Shown here: positions 1-6,436 of the stretch, piece by piece
Layout of the letters: each line of letters opens with the position of its first letter
How positions within the stretch are numbered: the stretch's first letter is position 1
Assembly: GCF_032484785.1 (NCBI RefSeq)
Contig: NZ_JAUETR010000004.1
Coordinates: forward strand, 124,001 to 188,000
Length of the DNA stretch: 64,000 nt
Reading direction: 5' to 3'
From: Bradyrhizobium sp. SZCCHNS1050
GTDB taxonomy: Bacteria; Pseudomonadota; Alphaproteobacteria; Rhizobiales; Xanthobacteraceae
Position numbers and translations under genes: made by a program
Notes under the pieces: generated by a model
The model's input: the letters and a program-made list of their open reading frames with translations, nothing else
What the model was told of the DNA's origin: nothing
The model's database searches: none

Positions 1-233
1 CCGCCGCCGTCGAGCAGCAAGGCGCCGCGACGGGGCAGATCTCGCGCAACGTGCAGGAGGTCGCCGGCGGCACCGCGCGCGTCGTCGGCAACATCGGCGA
101 CGTCAGCAAGGGCGCCAGCGCCACCGGCACCGCCTCCGCGCAGGTGCTGTCATCCGCGCACTCGCTGTCGCGCGAGAGCGATCACCTCAAGGATGAGCTG
201 GAGAAATTCTTGCGCAGGGTCCGTGCGGCCTGA
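1..233 (+). CDS. Methyl-accepting chemotaxis protein, C-terminal end (partial)
   Basis: The reading frame is already open at the left edge (first complete codon at base 3) and ends at TGA 231-233. The visible ~76 residues are a Gln/Ala/Ser-rich amphipathic coiled coil, with QQGAATGQISRNVQEVAGGT followed by a stretch rich in Ser and Ala and a basic tail ending FLRRVRAA. This is typical of the membrane-distal end of the MCP signalling domain in alphaproteobacterial receptors. Sensor and membrane segments lie outside the window, so ligand and topology are unknown. No CheR/CheB-binding pentapeptide is seen at the end. Confidence 0.8.
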   Translation, partial: AAVEQQGAATGQISRNVQEVAGGTARVVGNIGDVSKGASATGTASAQVLSSAHSLSRESDHLKDELEKFLRRVRAA

Positions 234-242
234 CTACAAAGA

Positions 243-271
243 AGGGCGGATCGGCGTTGGCCGTCCGCCCT
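243..271 (-). terminator. Candidate intrinsic terminator of the small Cys-rich gene
   Basis: An 8-bp perfect inverted repeat (AGGGCGGA / TCCGCCCT, 13-nt loop) sits between the convergent receptor tail and the small secreted protein gene. On the minus strand the stem is followed by TTCTTTGT, a weak U-tract. On the plus strand no U-tract follows, so it mainly suits the minus-strand gene. Confidence 0.45.
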
Positions 272-297
272 GCGACGTCGCGACGCTGCGCGCCGGC

Positions 298-528
298 TTA
301 CATCCCGTGGCTCAGGAACACCGCCGAGCAGCGCTTGCTCAGCTTGGCCCGGTTCTGCGTCAGACAGTTCTGGACGCCGAAGTCATCGCCGAGCTGAGCG
401 CGGCAGAAGCGCTTGGCGTCGGGCGCGCAAGCCTTCTGCTCCTGCGGCGTCCCCATATGGCCCTGAGCCATGGCAAATGGCGGCAGAACGGACAGCGACA
501 CGGCAACCGCAAATATCAGCTTCTTCAT
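298..528 (-). CDS. Small secreted cysteine-rich (GLG1-type repeat) protein
   Basis: A 76-residue protein with a clear Sec signal peptide: MKK, a hydrophobic core over residues 4-18, and an AMA-Q cleavage region near residue 21. The mature part holds four cysteines in the order CAPDAKRFC, then NCL, then KRC. That spacing resembles the cysteine-rich GLG1 repeat found in short periplasmic proteins of Bradyrhizobium. The start is fixed by a strong AGGAGG about 9 nt upstream of ATG 526-528. Two disulfides are likely. I know of no established function. It stands alone between convergent and divergent neighbours. Confidence 0.75.
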   Translation of the reverse strand: MKKLIFAVAVSLSVLPPFAMAQGHMGTPQEQKACAPDAKRFCRAQLGDDFGVQNCLTQNRAKLSKRCSAVFLSHGM

Positions 529-673
529 TGGGCGCTCCTCCTTGGGCTGAAACAAACGTTTCCCGCCCAAGGGGGTTCCGACGGAACTGTGCGTCCGAAG
601 GCCGGATGGCGAGCGTCGCAGCCAGTGCTGCCTGCACGTCCCACTCTGAACGGCCAGCGCCTTGCCGCAATTC

Positions 674-1372
674 TCAGCCGGCGCAGGACGTGGCCCGCGC
701 CAGCGCAGCACGCGCGAGCAGACGCGTCGAATCCAACGTCGGCAGAGGCGAGTTGGCATCGTCGATGATCAGCGGAATCTCGGTGCAGCCGAGCGCGACG
801 GCATCGCAACCTTCCTCCTTCAGTCGCGCGATGATCGCCTGAAACGCGGCGACGGAGGGCGGCTGAAACCGCCCGTAGACCAGCTCATCCATGATGATGC
901 GGTTGGCTTCGACGCGATCGGCTTCTTCCGGACGCGCGAACGCCAGCCCGCGTGCGGTCAAGCTATCCGGATAGACATTGCTGTCGACCAGCCATTTGGT
1001 GCCGGTGATGCCGATACGCCTGTAGCCTCTCCTGACCGCTTCCGTCGCGACCACGTCGGCGATGTGCAACCACGGCAGCGGAGAGCGCGGCAGCACCAGC
1101 GGCAGGGCCTGGTGGATGGTGTTGTCCGGGCAGATCAGGAAATCCGCGCCGGCCGCGGCGAGCTTGCGCGCCGAGGTCAGCATCAGCTCGGCGACGCCAT
1201 CGAGATTGCCGCGATCGAGGCAGGCCACGTAGTCGGCGAGCGACGGCGTGTGCATCGACACCTCGGGATGGGCATGCGGCCCGAGCAGGTCGGCGCCCTC
1301 CTTGCAGATCGTGCGATAGCAGAGCGCCGCGCCCTCGGCGGAGCAGCCGACGATGCCGATATGTTTTGCCAT
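674..1372 (-). CDS. Aspartate/glutamate racemase family protein
   Basis: A 232-residue cofactor-independent racemase of the Asp/Glu/hydantoin superfamily. It carries the GIVGCSAEGAALCYRTI start, the first catalytic-cysteine region as ICPDNTIHQ (the usual Cys is at IC, residues ~83-84, with N retained), and the second catalytic Cys in ALGCTEIPL near the C-terminus. The ALGCTE motif is typical of aspartate racemases (YgeA/RacX type). I chose ATG 1370-1372; two in-frame ATGs lie 4 and 6 codons further upstream with no better ribosome site. The substrate may be L-Asp, L-Glu or another amino acid. No operon partners. Confidence 0.8.
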   Translation of the reverse strand: MAKHIGIVGCSAEGAALCYRTICKEGADLLGPHAHPEVSMHTPSLADYVACLDRGNLDGVAELMLTSARKLAAAGADFLICPDNTIHQALPLVLPRSPLPWLHIADVVATEAVRRGYRRIGITGTKWLVDSNVYPDSLTARGLAFARPEEADRVEANRIIMDELVYGRFQPPSVAAFQAIIARLKEEGCDAVALGCTEIPLIIDDANSPLPTLDSTRLLARAALARATSCAG

Positions 1373-1461
1373 TCGTCGTTCCATTTCCATCAACGTTGAC
1401 GACGATGATAGCGCGAAAAGCGGCCGAGGGTGAACATCAACCCACCACGCACCATCCTCTG

Positions 1462-1534
1462 CCATTGCGCGCACAGCGAAGCAATCCAGAGTCCTTGCTG
1501 AGCCCTGGCTTGCTTCGCTGTGCTCGCAATGACG
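1462..1534. repeat. Dispersed palindromic repeat (AGCGAAGCAA type)
   Basis: An imperfect palindrome of about 73 bp. The left arm runs CATTGCGCGCACAGCGAAGC and is mirrored by GCTTCGCTGTGCTCGCAATG on the right. A second copy lies at 2360-2436 with the same arms and a different centre. I recall many copies of this type in Bradyrhizobium intergenic regions. It sits in the gap between the racemase start and the end of the first DUF1127 gene. Confidence 0.8.
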
Positions 1535-1627
1535 CGGTTGCAACAGATCGCGCGCACGACATCGCCAGGGCCGATCACACGCTGATCCGCCCTGCCGAGA
1601 CATTTGTTCGCACTGGCCTGTTCGCAG

Positions 1628-2029
1628 CTACATCACACCGCGGGACATCATGGCGTTCGCTATGTCGAATCTCAGGCGCTCGAGCGCGCGGTGGGCTGCG
1701 ATATGGTCGAGATCGCCTTGCGTCAGGCCGATATCCACCAGTTGCGCCTCGCTCAGGTCGCATAGATCGACTCTCATCCGCCTGAGCCGACGGCCTTCCT
1801 GAAACACCAGCCAATAGCGCGCGAGCAGGCCGAACAGCCCCGGAGCCGAGATGCCCGGCGGCCCGGCCGCATTCTTTTCCGACAACGCGTCACGCAGCAC
1901 CGTGACGGATGCGCTGGGTCGCGGCGCGGCTGGCGCCTGGTGCGCCGCGTTCTTCACCAATGAGAGGGGGCGATCGCGCGTGGCGGAATTGCGGGCGATC
2001 TCGTCTGTGAGATGGGTCTGAGGTGGCAT
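1628..2029 (-). CDS. DUF1127 domain protein (module 1)
   Basis: A 133-residue protein. The N-terminal ~80 residues are polar and low in complexity. The last ~50 residues form a DUF1127 domain with the Arg-rich helix RRLRRMRVDLCDLSEAQL, then VDIGLTQGDLDHIAAH. DUF1127 proteins of alphaproteobacteria are small, Arg-rich and in some species bind RNA (CcaF1 of Rhodobacter). A role here is inference. ATG 2027-2029 has AGGAG 7-8 nt upstream. An intrinsic terminator (2071-2104) and a 25-codon ORF lie directly upstream, in the same arrangement as for the paralogue at 2498-2905. Confidence 0.85.
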   Translation of the reverse strand: MPPQTHLTDEIARNSATRDRPLSLVKNAAHQAPAAPRPSASVTVLRDALSEKNAAGPPGISAPGLFGLLARYWLVFQEGRRLRRMRVDLCDLSEAQLVDIGLTQGDLDHIAAHRALERLRFDIANAMMSRGVM

Positions 2030-2070
2030 CGGTCGCTCCTGCTGCGTGATGCCGGCAGGGAGCGTGGCCA

Positions 2071-2104
2071 AACAAAAGGCCCCGTCCGATGCCGGCGGGG
2101 CCTG
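2071..2104 (-). terminator. Leader terminator upstream of DUF1127 gene 1
   Basis: On the minus strand AGGCCCCG and CGGGGCCT form an 8-bp stem around an 11-nt loop (CCGGCATCGGA), followed by TTTTGTTT. It lies between the stop of the small ORF (2130) and the DUF1127 ribosome site. Transcription from the small-ORF promoter would have to read through it to reach the DUF1127 gene. The stem and loop are identical to those at 2944-2978. Confidence 0.8.
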
Positions 2105-2129
2105 GTGGAATGATCGTGTCGTCGAAATC

Positions 2130-2207
2130 CTAGCGCACGACTCCTCCCACGGCCCAGCTGCGGCGGGCCGCATGTTTGCGGTTGGAGTTGCGCACGACGT
2201 TGATCAT
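2130..2207 (-). CDS. 25-aa small ORF (leader peptide, module 1)
   Basis: ATG 2205-2207 to TAG 2130-2132 encodes 25 residues, MINVVRNSNRKHAARRS then WAVGGVVR. The peptide is strongly basic. Its C-terminus matches the equivalent peptide of module 2 (WAVEGVAR), and both ORFs have exactly 25 codons and a TAG stop. There is no clear Shine-Dalgarno sequence, and the conserved promoter places the predicted transcript start at or within a few bases of the ATG, so it may be leaderless. The terminator follows 26 nt downstream. Function unknown; attenuation leader or independent microprotein are both possible. Confidence 0.6.
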   Translation of the reverse strand: MINVVRNSNRKHAARRSWAVGGVVR

Positions 2208-2213
2208 GGTTTG

Positions 2214-2244
2214 TCGGTACCACGATGATTGCGCCAGATCAAGG
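2214..2244 (-). promoter_or_regulatory. Predicted promoter of small ORF 1
   Basis: On the minus strand CCTTGATC (TTGATC at 2237-2242) is followed after 17 nt by TACC. The same CCTTGAT-N17-(G/A)TACC layout occurs at the equivalent place in module 2, although the spacer sequences differ. The resemblance to a CTTG-type heat-shock promoter is loose, and a housekeeping sigma factor is equally possible. Confidence 0.35.
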
Positions 2245-2359
2245 CATGTAGTTCCTGCGCTCGCACATGAGCACCTATGCGAGGCTTGTGTTCTGCCGAA
2301 CTCCGCGCACGCGGCGTCTCCGGCAGGATAGTGTCCATAGATAAGCGCGATCTCACCTC

Positions 2360-2436
2360 CGTCGTTGCGAGCGCAGCGAAGCAATCCAGAGTCGTGTGCG
2401 GGACCCTGGATTGCTTCGCTGACGCTCGCAATGACG
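2360..2436. repeat. Dispersed palindromic repeat, second copy
   Basis: The left arm CGTTGCGAGCGCAGCGAAGC continues into AATCCAG and is mirrored by CTGGATTGCTTCGCTGACG, then CTCGCAATGACG. It is the same family as 1462-1534. It lies between the end of DUF1127 gene 2 and the promoter of module 1. Transcribed, it would form a long hairpin that could end or stabilise the upstream message. Confidence 0.8.
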
Positions 2437-2497
2437 TCGCGGCGACCATCTCGCGCTGTTGGTCGGTTATCCCTGCGTCGCCACTTTCAACGACCAA

Positions 2498-2905
2498 CTA
2501 CATTCCCCGACGCGAGACGCCGCCCGGATATGGATCATCCCTCAATCTGTCGAGCGTCCGCAGCGCGGCGATGTGCTCGATCTCGGCGCGCGTGATGCCG
2601 ATATCTGTGAGCTCGCGTTCGCTCAGGTCATGCAGGCAGTCCCGCACGCTCTCGCGGCGTTGCCATTCTTGGATCGCGCGCCAGCACCAGCCGATCAAGC
2701 GGATGATCGGCCAGGTCGGCGTGGCCGGCGGACCGGCCGCGTCCTTTTCTGGCGACACGTCTCGCAACGCTGCGATCGACGCTTCGGACTGCATCGATGG
2801 CTGCACGCTGTCGATCGCGTCGGTGATTGACGCGATCGAGAGATCGACGTTGAGCGCCGACACGTGCGCAGCGTCGATCGTCGCGCTGGTCTGATGGGGT
2901 GGCAT
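2498..2905 (-). CDS. DUF1127 domain protein (module 2)
   Basis: A 135-residue paralogue of the protein at 1628-2029. The variable N-terminus (from MPPHQTSATIDAAHVSALNV) precedes a central segment resembling the paralogue (SPEKDAAGPP against SEKNAAGPP). The C-terminal DUF1127 domain contains EWQRRESVRDCLHDLSEREL and TDIGITRAEIEHIAALRTLD. The start ATG 2903-2905 has AGGAG about 6-7 nt upstream. Its 5' region repeats that of module 1 almost base for base across the terminator and ribosome site. The pair looks like a tandem duplication with diverged proteins. Confidence 0.85.
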   Translation of the reverse strand: MPPHQTSATIDAAHVSALNVDLSIASITDAIDSVQPSMQSEASIAALRDVSPEKDAAGPPATPTWPIIRLIGWCWRAIQEWQRRESVRDCLHDLSERELTDIGITRAEIEHIAALRTLDRLRDDPYPGGVSRRGM

Positions 2906-2943
2906 CCTCTGCTCCTGCTGTTATGCCGGCAGGGAGCGTGGCC

Positions 2944-2978
2944 AAACAAAAGGCCCCGTCCGATGCCGGCGGGGCCTG
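2944..2978 (-). terminator. Leader terminator upstream of DUF1127 gene 2
   Basis: Same AGGCCCCG/CGGGGCCT stem, CCGGCATCGGA loop and TTTTGTTT tail as at 2071-2104. It lies 26 nt after the stop of the second 25-codon ORF. Confidence 0.8.
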
Positions 2979-3003
2979 GTGAAACGATCGCAACGTCCAA
3001 TTC

Positions 3004-3081
3004 CTAGCGCGCGACTCCTTCCACGGCCCAGCCGAAGCGGGTCATGTGATAGAAGTTGACGATGCGGACCGATTTGCTCAT
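3004..3081 (-). CDS. 25-aa small ORF (leader peptide, module 2)
   Basis: ATG 3079-3081 to TAG 3004-3006 encodes MSKSVRIVNFYHMTRFG then WAVEGVAR (25 residues). It shares ORF length, stop codon, the WAV-x-GV-x-R C-terminus and the distance to the terminator with the ORF at 2130-2207, while the N-terminal half differs. There is no Shine-Dalgarno sequence. Conservation of the coded C-terminus in both copies supports translation, although the copies are close enough that nucleotide-level conservation could also explain it. Confidence 0.6.
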   Translation of the reverse strand: MSKSVRIVNFYHMTRFGWAVEGVAR

Positions 3082-3088
3082 GTCACGT

Positions 3089-3119
3089 AAGGTATCATGG
3101 CACGCACGCAACATCAAGG
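3089..3119 (-). promoter_or_regulatory. Predicted promoter of small ORF 2
   Basis: TTGATG (3112-3117, minus strand) is followed after 17 nt by TACCTT (3089-3094). A start about 7 nt downstream of TACCTT falls on or next to the ATG at 3081. The layout matches 2214-2244. Confidence 0.35.
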
Positions 3120-3259
3120 GATATTTGGGCGCCCCACATCCTGGCGGCGAGTTGTTGTAGATCGACCGCGCGAGCACGGCGGGCGGATTGGCGTCAGCTC
3201 AATCTGCCGATTTGCGGCGAACGTGAAGCGGCGCGCTGATCCGCCCTACGGAGTGCGGA

Positions 3260-3541
3260 CTACCAGCTGAAATGTCCACATCGGGCACACTCCACAAACA
3301 TCAGACGCTCTCTCGTCCGAGATACATCGGAATGAGTCGACAACCATCCGGCCTTGCGCGCTGACCAGCGCGACGTACCGCGCCCCGCCATGAACCGATC
3401 CAAGATGTCAGCCAGCGAGCCCGAAACGCCTCCCAAGACCATGAAAACCAAAAGGTTGGTCTGCACACCGAGCGCTTCGAGGACCAAGACTCCACACAAC
3501 ATCAGCACGCCGGCCAAAACACCCATGCGAAGCGGCTTCAT
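3260..3541 (-). CDS. Hypothetical small membrane protein
   Basis: A possible 93-residue protein with two hydrophobic segments, MGVLAGVLMLCGVLVLEALG (residues ~7-26) and LLVFMVLGGVSGSLADIL (~30-47). A basic, polar tail follows that ends CARCGHFSW. The upstream AGGGAA is a weak ribosome site. I do not recognise a family. The hydrophobic pattern favours a real membrane protein, but the tail looks low-constraint and the true end could be affected by a frameshift. Confidence 0.4.
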   Translation of the reverse strand: MKPLRMGVLAGVLMLCGVLVLEALGVQTNLLVFMVLGGVSGSLADILDRFMAGRGTSRWSARKAGWLSTHSDVSRTRERLMFVECARCGHFSW

Positions 3542-3804
3542 GCCTTTTCCCTAACAAGAGAGCAACGCCGCAACTAAGCTAACATGAGACGCCTGAAGTT
3601 CGTAGGGCCGATCAGCGTCGGCCTGATCATCAGGGGTCCATCCTGAAGCATTGAGATGAGGAAGCGATCTTCCCATCGAGCGCCCCCGAGACGGTCCTGC
3701 GCCGAAGACTAACTTTTCGAACGCTTTCAACGAGATCGCTCTCGCCGGCTATCCAGATCGCAATTTTTTTCTTTCGCTTTTCCAGAATTCATGCTATCCC
3801 CCTG

Positions 3805-4205
3805 CACATCCCACCTCGCCAAGAGGGGCGCATCGCGATCGTCACGAGCGTGAGGTGGGCTGCGGTGGGCGTGTCGGGTTGCAGCGTGGCTTGTCCGCGC
3901 CGACGAACGATCCGGTGCGCACGGTCAAGCCGTGTGGTCCTGGCCTCCCGATGCTGAGGCCAAGCGGGCGCTGCGACGAAGCGCGCTCGCGACGGGGGCA
4001 AGAACGCCGGTCCCCGGGGAGAGCGCGGAGTAAGCCGTAAAGCCATCGCGCAGGGAGGGCCGGATGTCCGGCTCGTACCTGTGGTTCTGCCGCGTGCTTT
4101 CTTTCTGCACGCGGACCATGGGTGCGACCTGCACCCGGCCTTCCCTGCGCCCTCTGTTCTCGAAGAGGGTTTTCAATGGCACAGCTCGGGCGCGGAGGCG
4201 CGGCG
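3805..4205. repeat. ~400-bp structured dispersed repeat, copy 1
   Basis: This segment aligns along its length with 55995-56412, with variable stretches between conserved blocks. Identical blocks include CATCGCGATCGTCAC (copy 2 begins TATCGCG), the hairpin CTGGCCTCCCGATGCTGAGG, and GGTCCCCGGGGAGAG. The core at 4048-4150 folds: GCGCAGGGAGGGCCGG (4048-4063) pairs with CCGGCCTTCCCTGCGC (4135-4150), enclosing hairpins at 4090-4114 (CCGCGTGC/GCACGCGG) and 4120-4136 (GGGTGC/GCACCC). No plausible protein is encoded. The rest of this 3542-4420 gap holds the palindrome at 4251-4346; in 3542-3804 I see nothing. Confidence 0.75.
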
Positions 4206-4250
4206 AGGATGGGATCTCATGTGTGCTGAAGCAGGCTGCCCAGAGCTCAC

Positions 4251-4346
4251 CGTCATTCCGGGGCGCCCGGAGGGCGAGCCCGGAATCCATAACCACGATC
4301 GGGAGTATGGATTCCGGGCTCGCGCTATGCGCGCCCCGGAATGACG
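4251..4346. repeat. 96-bp near-perfect palindromic repeat
   Basis: The termini CGTCATTCCGGGGCGC and GCGCCCCGGAATGACG are exact reverse complements. Inside, GAGCCCGGAATCCATA pairs with TATGGATTCCGGGCTC around a short AT-richer centre (ACCACGATCGGGAG). This belongs to the CGTCATTCCGGGGCGC class of dispersed palindromes I recall from Bradyrhizobium and Rhodopseudomonas. It lies 46 bp after the structured repeat and 75 bp from the end of pleD. Confidence 0.85.
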
Positions 4347-4420
4347 TGGGGAGACGGTTGCGGCTACTCACGACCATCGTAGGCGCAGCAACGATCCGAC
4401 GGCTCCACCGCCCTGCCCCT

Positions 4421-5842
4421 CTAGCGGCCGCGGCCGGCGGCTTGCGGCAGGAACGGCGCCGGCTGATGCACGGGGGCGATCGCCACCGCGCGGTTGCGGC
4501 CCTCGTTCTTGGCGCGGTAGAGCGCATTGTCGGCGCGCTTCATGACGTCGGCGATCGGCTCACCCTTCTGCTCCAGGGTCGACAGCCCGATCGACGTCGT
4601 GACCTCGATGCGCTTCTCGCCCTTGTGCACCGAGAACGGCTCGTTGGCGACCGAGCGCCGCAAGCGCTCGGCGACCATGCCGGCGACGTGCAGGTCGGTT
4701 TCGGGCATCACGATGACGAACTCCTCGCCGCCATAGCGGCAGGCGAGATCGATGCCGCGGATCGACTTGCGCACGCGCATGGCGAACTCGCGCAGCACGT
4801 CATCGCCGGCATCATGGCCGTAATTGTCGTTGATCGACTTGAAGTAGTCGATGTCGAGCATCATCAGCGCCAGCGGCTTGCCACGGCTCGCGGCCTGGTC
4901 GGCGAGCGTCGAAAGATGCGTCTCCATGTAGCGGCGATTGTGCAGGCCCGTCAGCGCGTCGGTGATCGCCATCTCGATCGAGTTCTGGACGTTGTCGCGC
5001 AGATGGTCGGTGTAGCGGCGCTTGCGGATCTGGGTGCGGGCGCGCGCCAGCAGCTCGTTCTTGTCGACGGGACGCAGCAGATAATCGTTGACGCCGATCT
5101 CCAGGCCGCGCAGCAGCCGCGAATTGTTCTCGGCTTCCGCAATCGCGAGGATCGGCACCTGCCGGGTGCGTTCCAGCGAGCGCAGCTGGCTGCACAGCCG
5201 CAGGCCGTCGTAATCGTTCAGGTCGAGCGAGACGATGACGAGGTCGTAATTGCCTTCGGCGGCGTTGAACACGGCCTCGGCGGGATTGGTCTCGACGTCG
5301 ATGGCATGCTCGGTCGCCAGCATCGGCCCGAGCCGCTCGTAGGACGACGGCCGGTCGTCGACCAGCAGCACCCGCCCGCCCTTGCCGGCGTCGGCAACCG
5401 CGTTGCGCTCGGGCGCCTGCACGCCGATCTCGAGGGAGGTCAGCGCGCGCATGCGCAGCTCGTCCGTCATCATCTTCAGCCGCGTCAGCGAGCGCACGCG
5501 CGCGATCAGCACGACGTCGGAGACGGGCTTGGTCAGGAAGTCGTCGGCACCGGCCTCCAGGCCGCGCACGCGGTCGGACGGGCTGTCGAGCGCCGTCACC
5601 ATGACAACCGGAATGAAATGCGTGGCCGGATTCGACTTCAGCCGGCGGCAGACCTCGAAGCCGTCCATGTCCGGCATCATGACGTCGAGCAGGATGATGT
5701 CGCATTCGGCGCGCTGGCAGATCTGCAGCGCCTCGGCGCCGTTCGCGGCGGTCAGCACGTCGAAATATTCGGCCGACAGCCGCGCCTCCAGCAGCTTGAC
5801 GTTGGCCGGGACGTCGTCGACGACGAGGATACGCGCGGACAC
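4421..5842 (-). CDS. pleD: Response regulator/diguanylate cyclase PleD
   Basis: A 473-residue REC-REC-GGDEF protein that makes cyclic di-GMP from two GTP. Receiver 1 (1-~120) has the VVDD acidic pocket, phospho-acceptor D53 in ILLDVMMPDMDG and K105 in FLTKP. Receiver 2 (~155-270) is the degenerate adaptor domain of PleD. The cyclase domain (~290-460) has an intact GGEEF at 371-375, preceded by the inhibitory-site motif RGID (362-365), so product inhibition is expected. Length matches the Caulobacter protein. divK lies 12 nt upstream on the same strand, the classical divK-pleD pair. The role would be c-di-GMP signalling in polarity and cell-cycle development. Confidence 0.95.
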   Translation of the reverse strand: MSARILVVDDVPANVKLLEARLSAEYFDVLTAANGAEALQICQRAECDIILLDVMMPDMDGFEVCRRLKSNPATHFIPVVMVTALDSPSDRVRGLEAGADDFLTKPVSDVVLIARVRSLTRLKMMTDELRMRALTSLEIGVQAPERNAVADAGKGGRVLLVDDRPSSYERLGPMLATEHAIDVETNPAEAVFNAAEGNYDLVIVSLDLNDYDGLRLCSQLRSLERTRQVPILAIAEAENNSRLLRGLEIGVNDYLLRPVDKNELLARARTQIRKRRYTDHLRDNVQNSIEMAITDALTGLHNRRYMETHLSTLADQAASRGKPLALMMLDIDYFKSINDNYGHDAGDDVLREFAMRVRKSIRGIDLACRYGGEEFVIVMPETDLHVAGMVAERLRRSVANEPFSVHKGEKRIEVTTSIGLSTLEQKGEPIADVMKRADNALYRAKNEGRNRAVAIAPVHQPAPFLPQAAGRGR

Positions 5843-5854
5843 TGCAGAAACTCC

Positions 5855-6220
5855 TTAGCCGATAAAGCGGCGTACCGTTTCAATGAATTTTCCGACCGAG
5901 ATCGGCTTGGAAAGATAGGCTTCGCAGCCACCCTCGCGGATGCGCTCCTCGTCGCCCTTCATGGCAAAGGCCGTCACTGCCACCACCGGGATGGCACGCA
6001 AATCCGGATCGTCCTTGATCCATTTCGTCACTTCCAGGCCCGAGACCTGCGGCAGCTGGATGTCCATCAGGATCAGATCGGGGCGGGTCCGGCGCACGAT
6101 GTCGAGCGCCTCCACGCCGCTGGACGTACCGGACGTCTGGTACCCGTGGGCTTCCAACAGATCGCGGAAGAGCTTCATGTTGAGCTCATTGTCTTCCACG
6201 ATCAGGACGGTCTTGCCCAT
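5855..6220 (-). CDS. divK: Cell-cycle response regulator DivK
   Basis: A 121-residue single-domain receiver. Acidic residues E9/D10 and phospho-acceptor D53 ([13 protein letters not shown]), T83 in [10 protein letters not shown] and K105 in YLSKPIS are all present, and the sequence shows the features of DivK rather than CheY. DivK relays the state of the DivJ/PleC kinases to the CtrA pathway in alphaproteobacteria. The start ATG 6218-6220 has GGAGGGG 5 nt upstream; a longer in-frame extension lacks a ribosome site. It is the first gene of the divK-pleD operon. Confidence 0.95.
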   Translation of the reverse strand: MGKTVLIVEDNELNMKLFRDLLEAHGYQTSGTSSGVEALDIVRRTRPDLILMDIQLPQVSGLEVTKWIKDDPDLRAIPVVAVTAFAMKGDEERIREGGCEAYLSKPISVGKFIETVRRFIG

Positions 6221-6436
6221 CCGCCCCTCCGAATCACTGACACCGGCATGTCCTCTGGCGGACGCCTGTCCACCGCTACTCATCTAATTCAAACTAGCCC
6301 CAGATTCGTTCTAAGCCGTTAAGTCGGTATTCGATCTTTCCCCGAGATGGTTTCCACTTGCTTGAACCCATTCCGAAGACTCGGGCATGATGGCGCAAAG
6401 TAGAGCCGACAAGTTAACGGAAAGGCAAATCCGCCG

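Noticed and set aside
2236-2262. EcfG-type promoter (GGAAC...CGTT) upstream of small ORF 1
   Set aside because: GGAAC is present, but no CGTT at the right spacing, and module 2 does not conserve it.
4064-6322. A 752-codon open frame on the plus strand opposite pleD and divK
   Set aside because: Antisense shadow of two conserved genes, running through the dispersed repeats; no ribosome site or domain.
6280-6430. CtrA-type sites (TTAA-N7-TTAA) upstream of divK
   Set aside because: Only isolated TTAA half-sites are present; no properly spaced pair was found.
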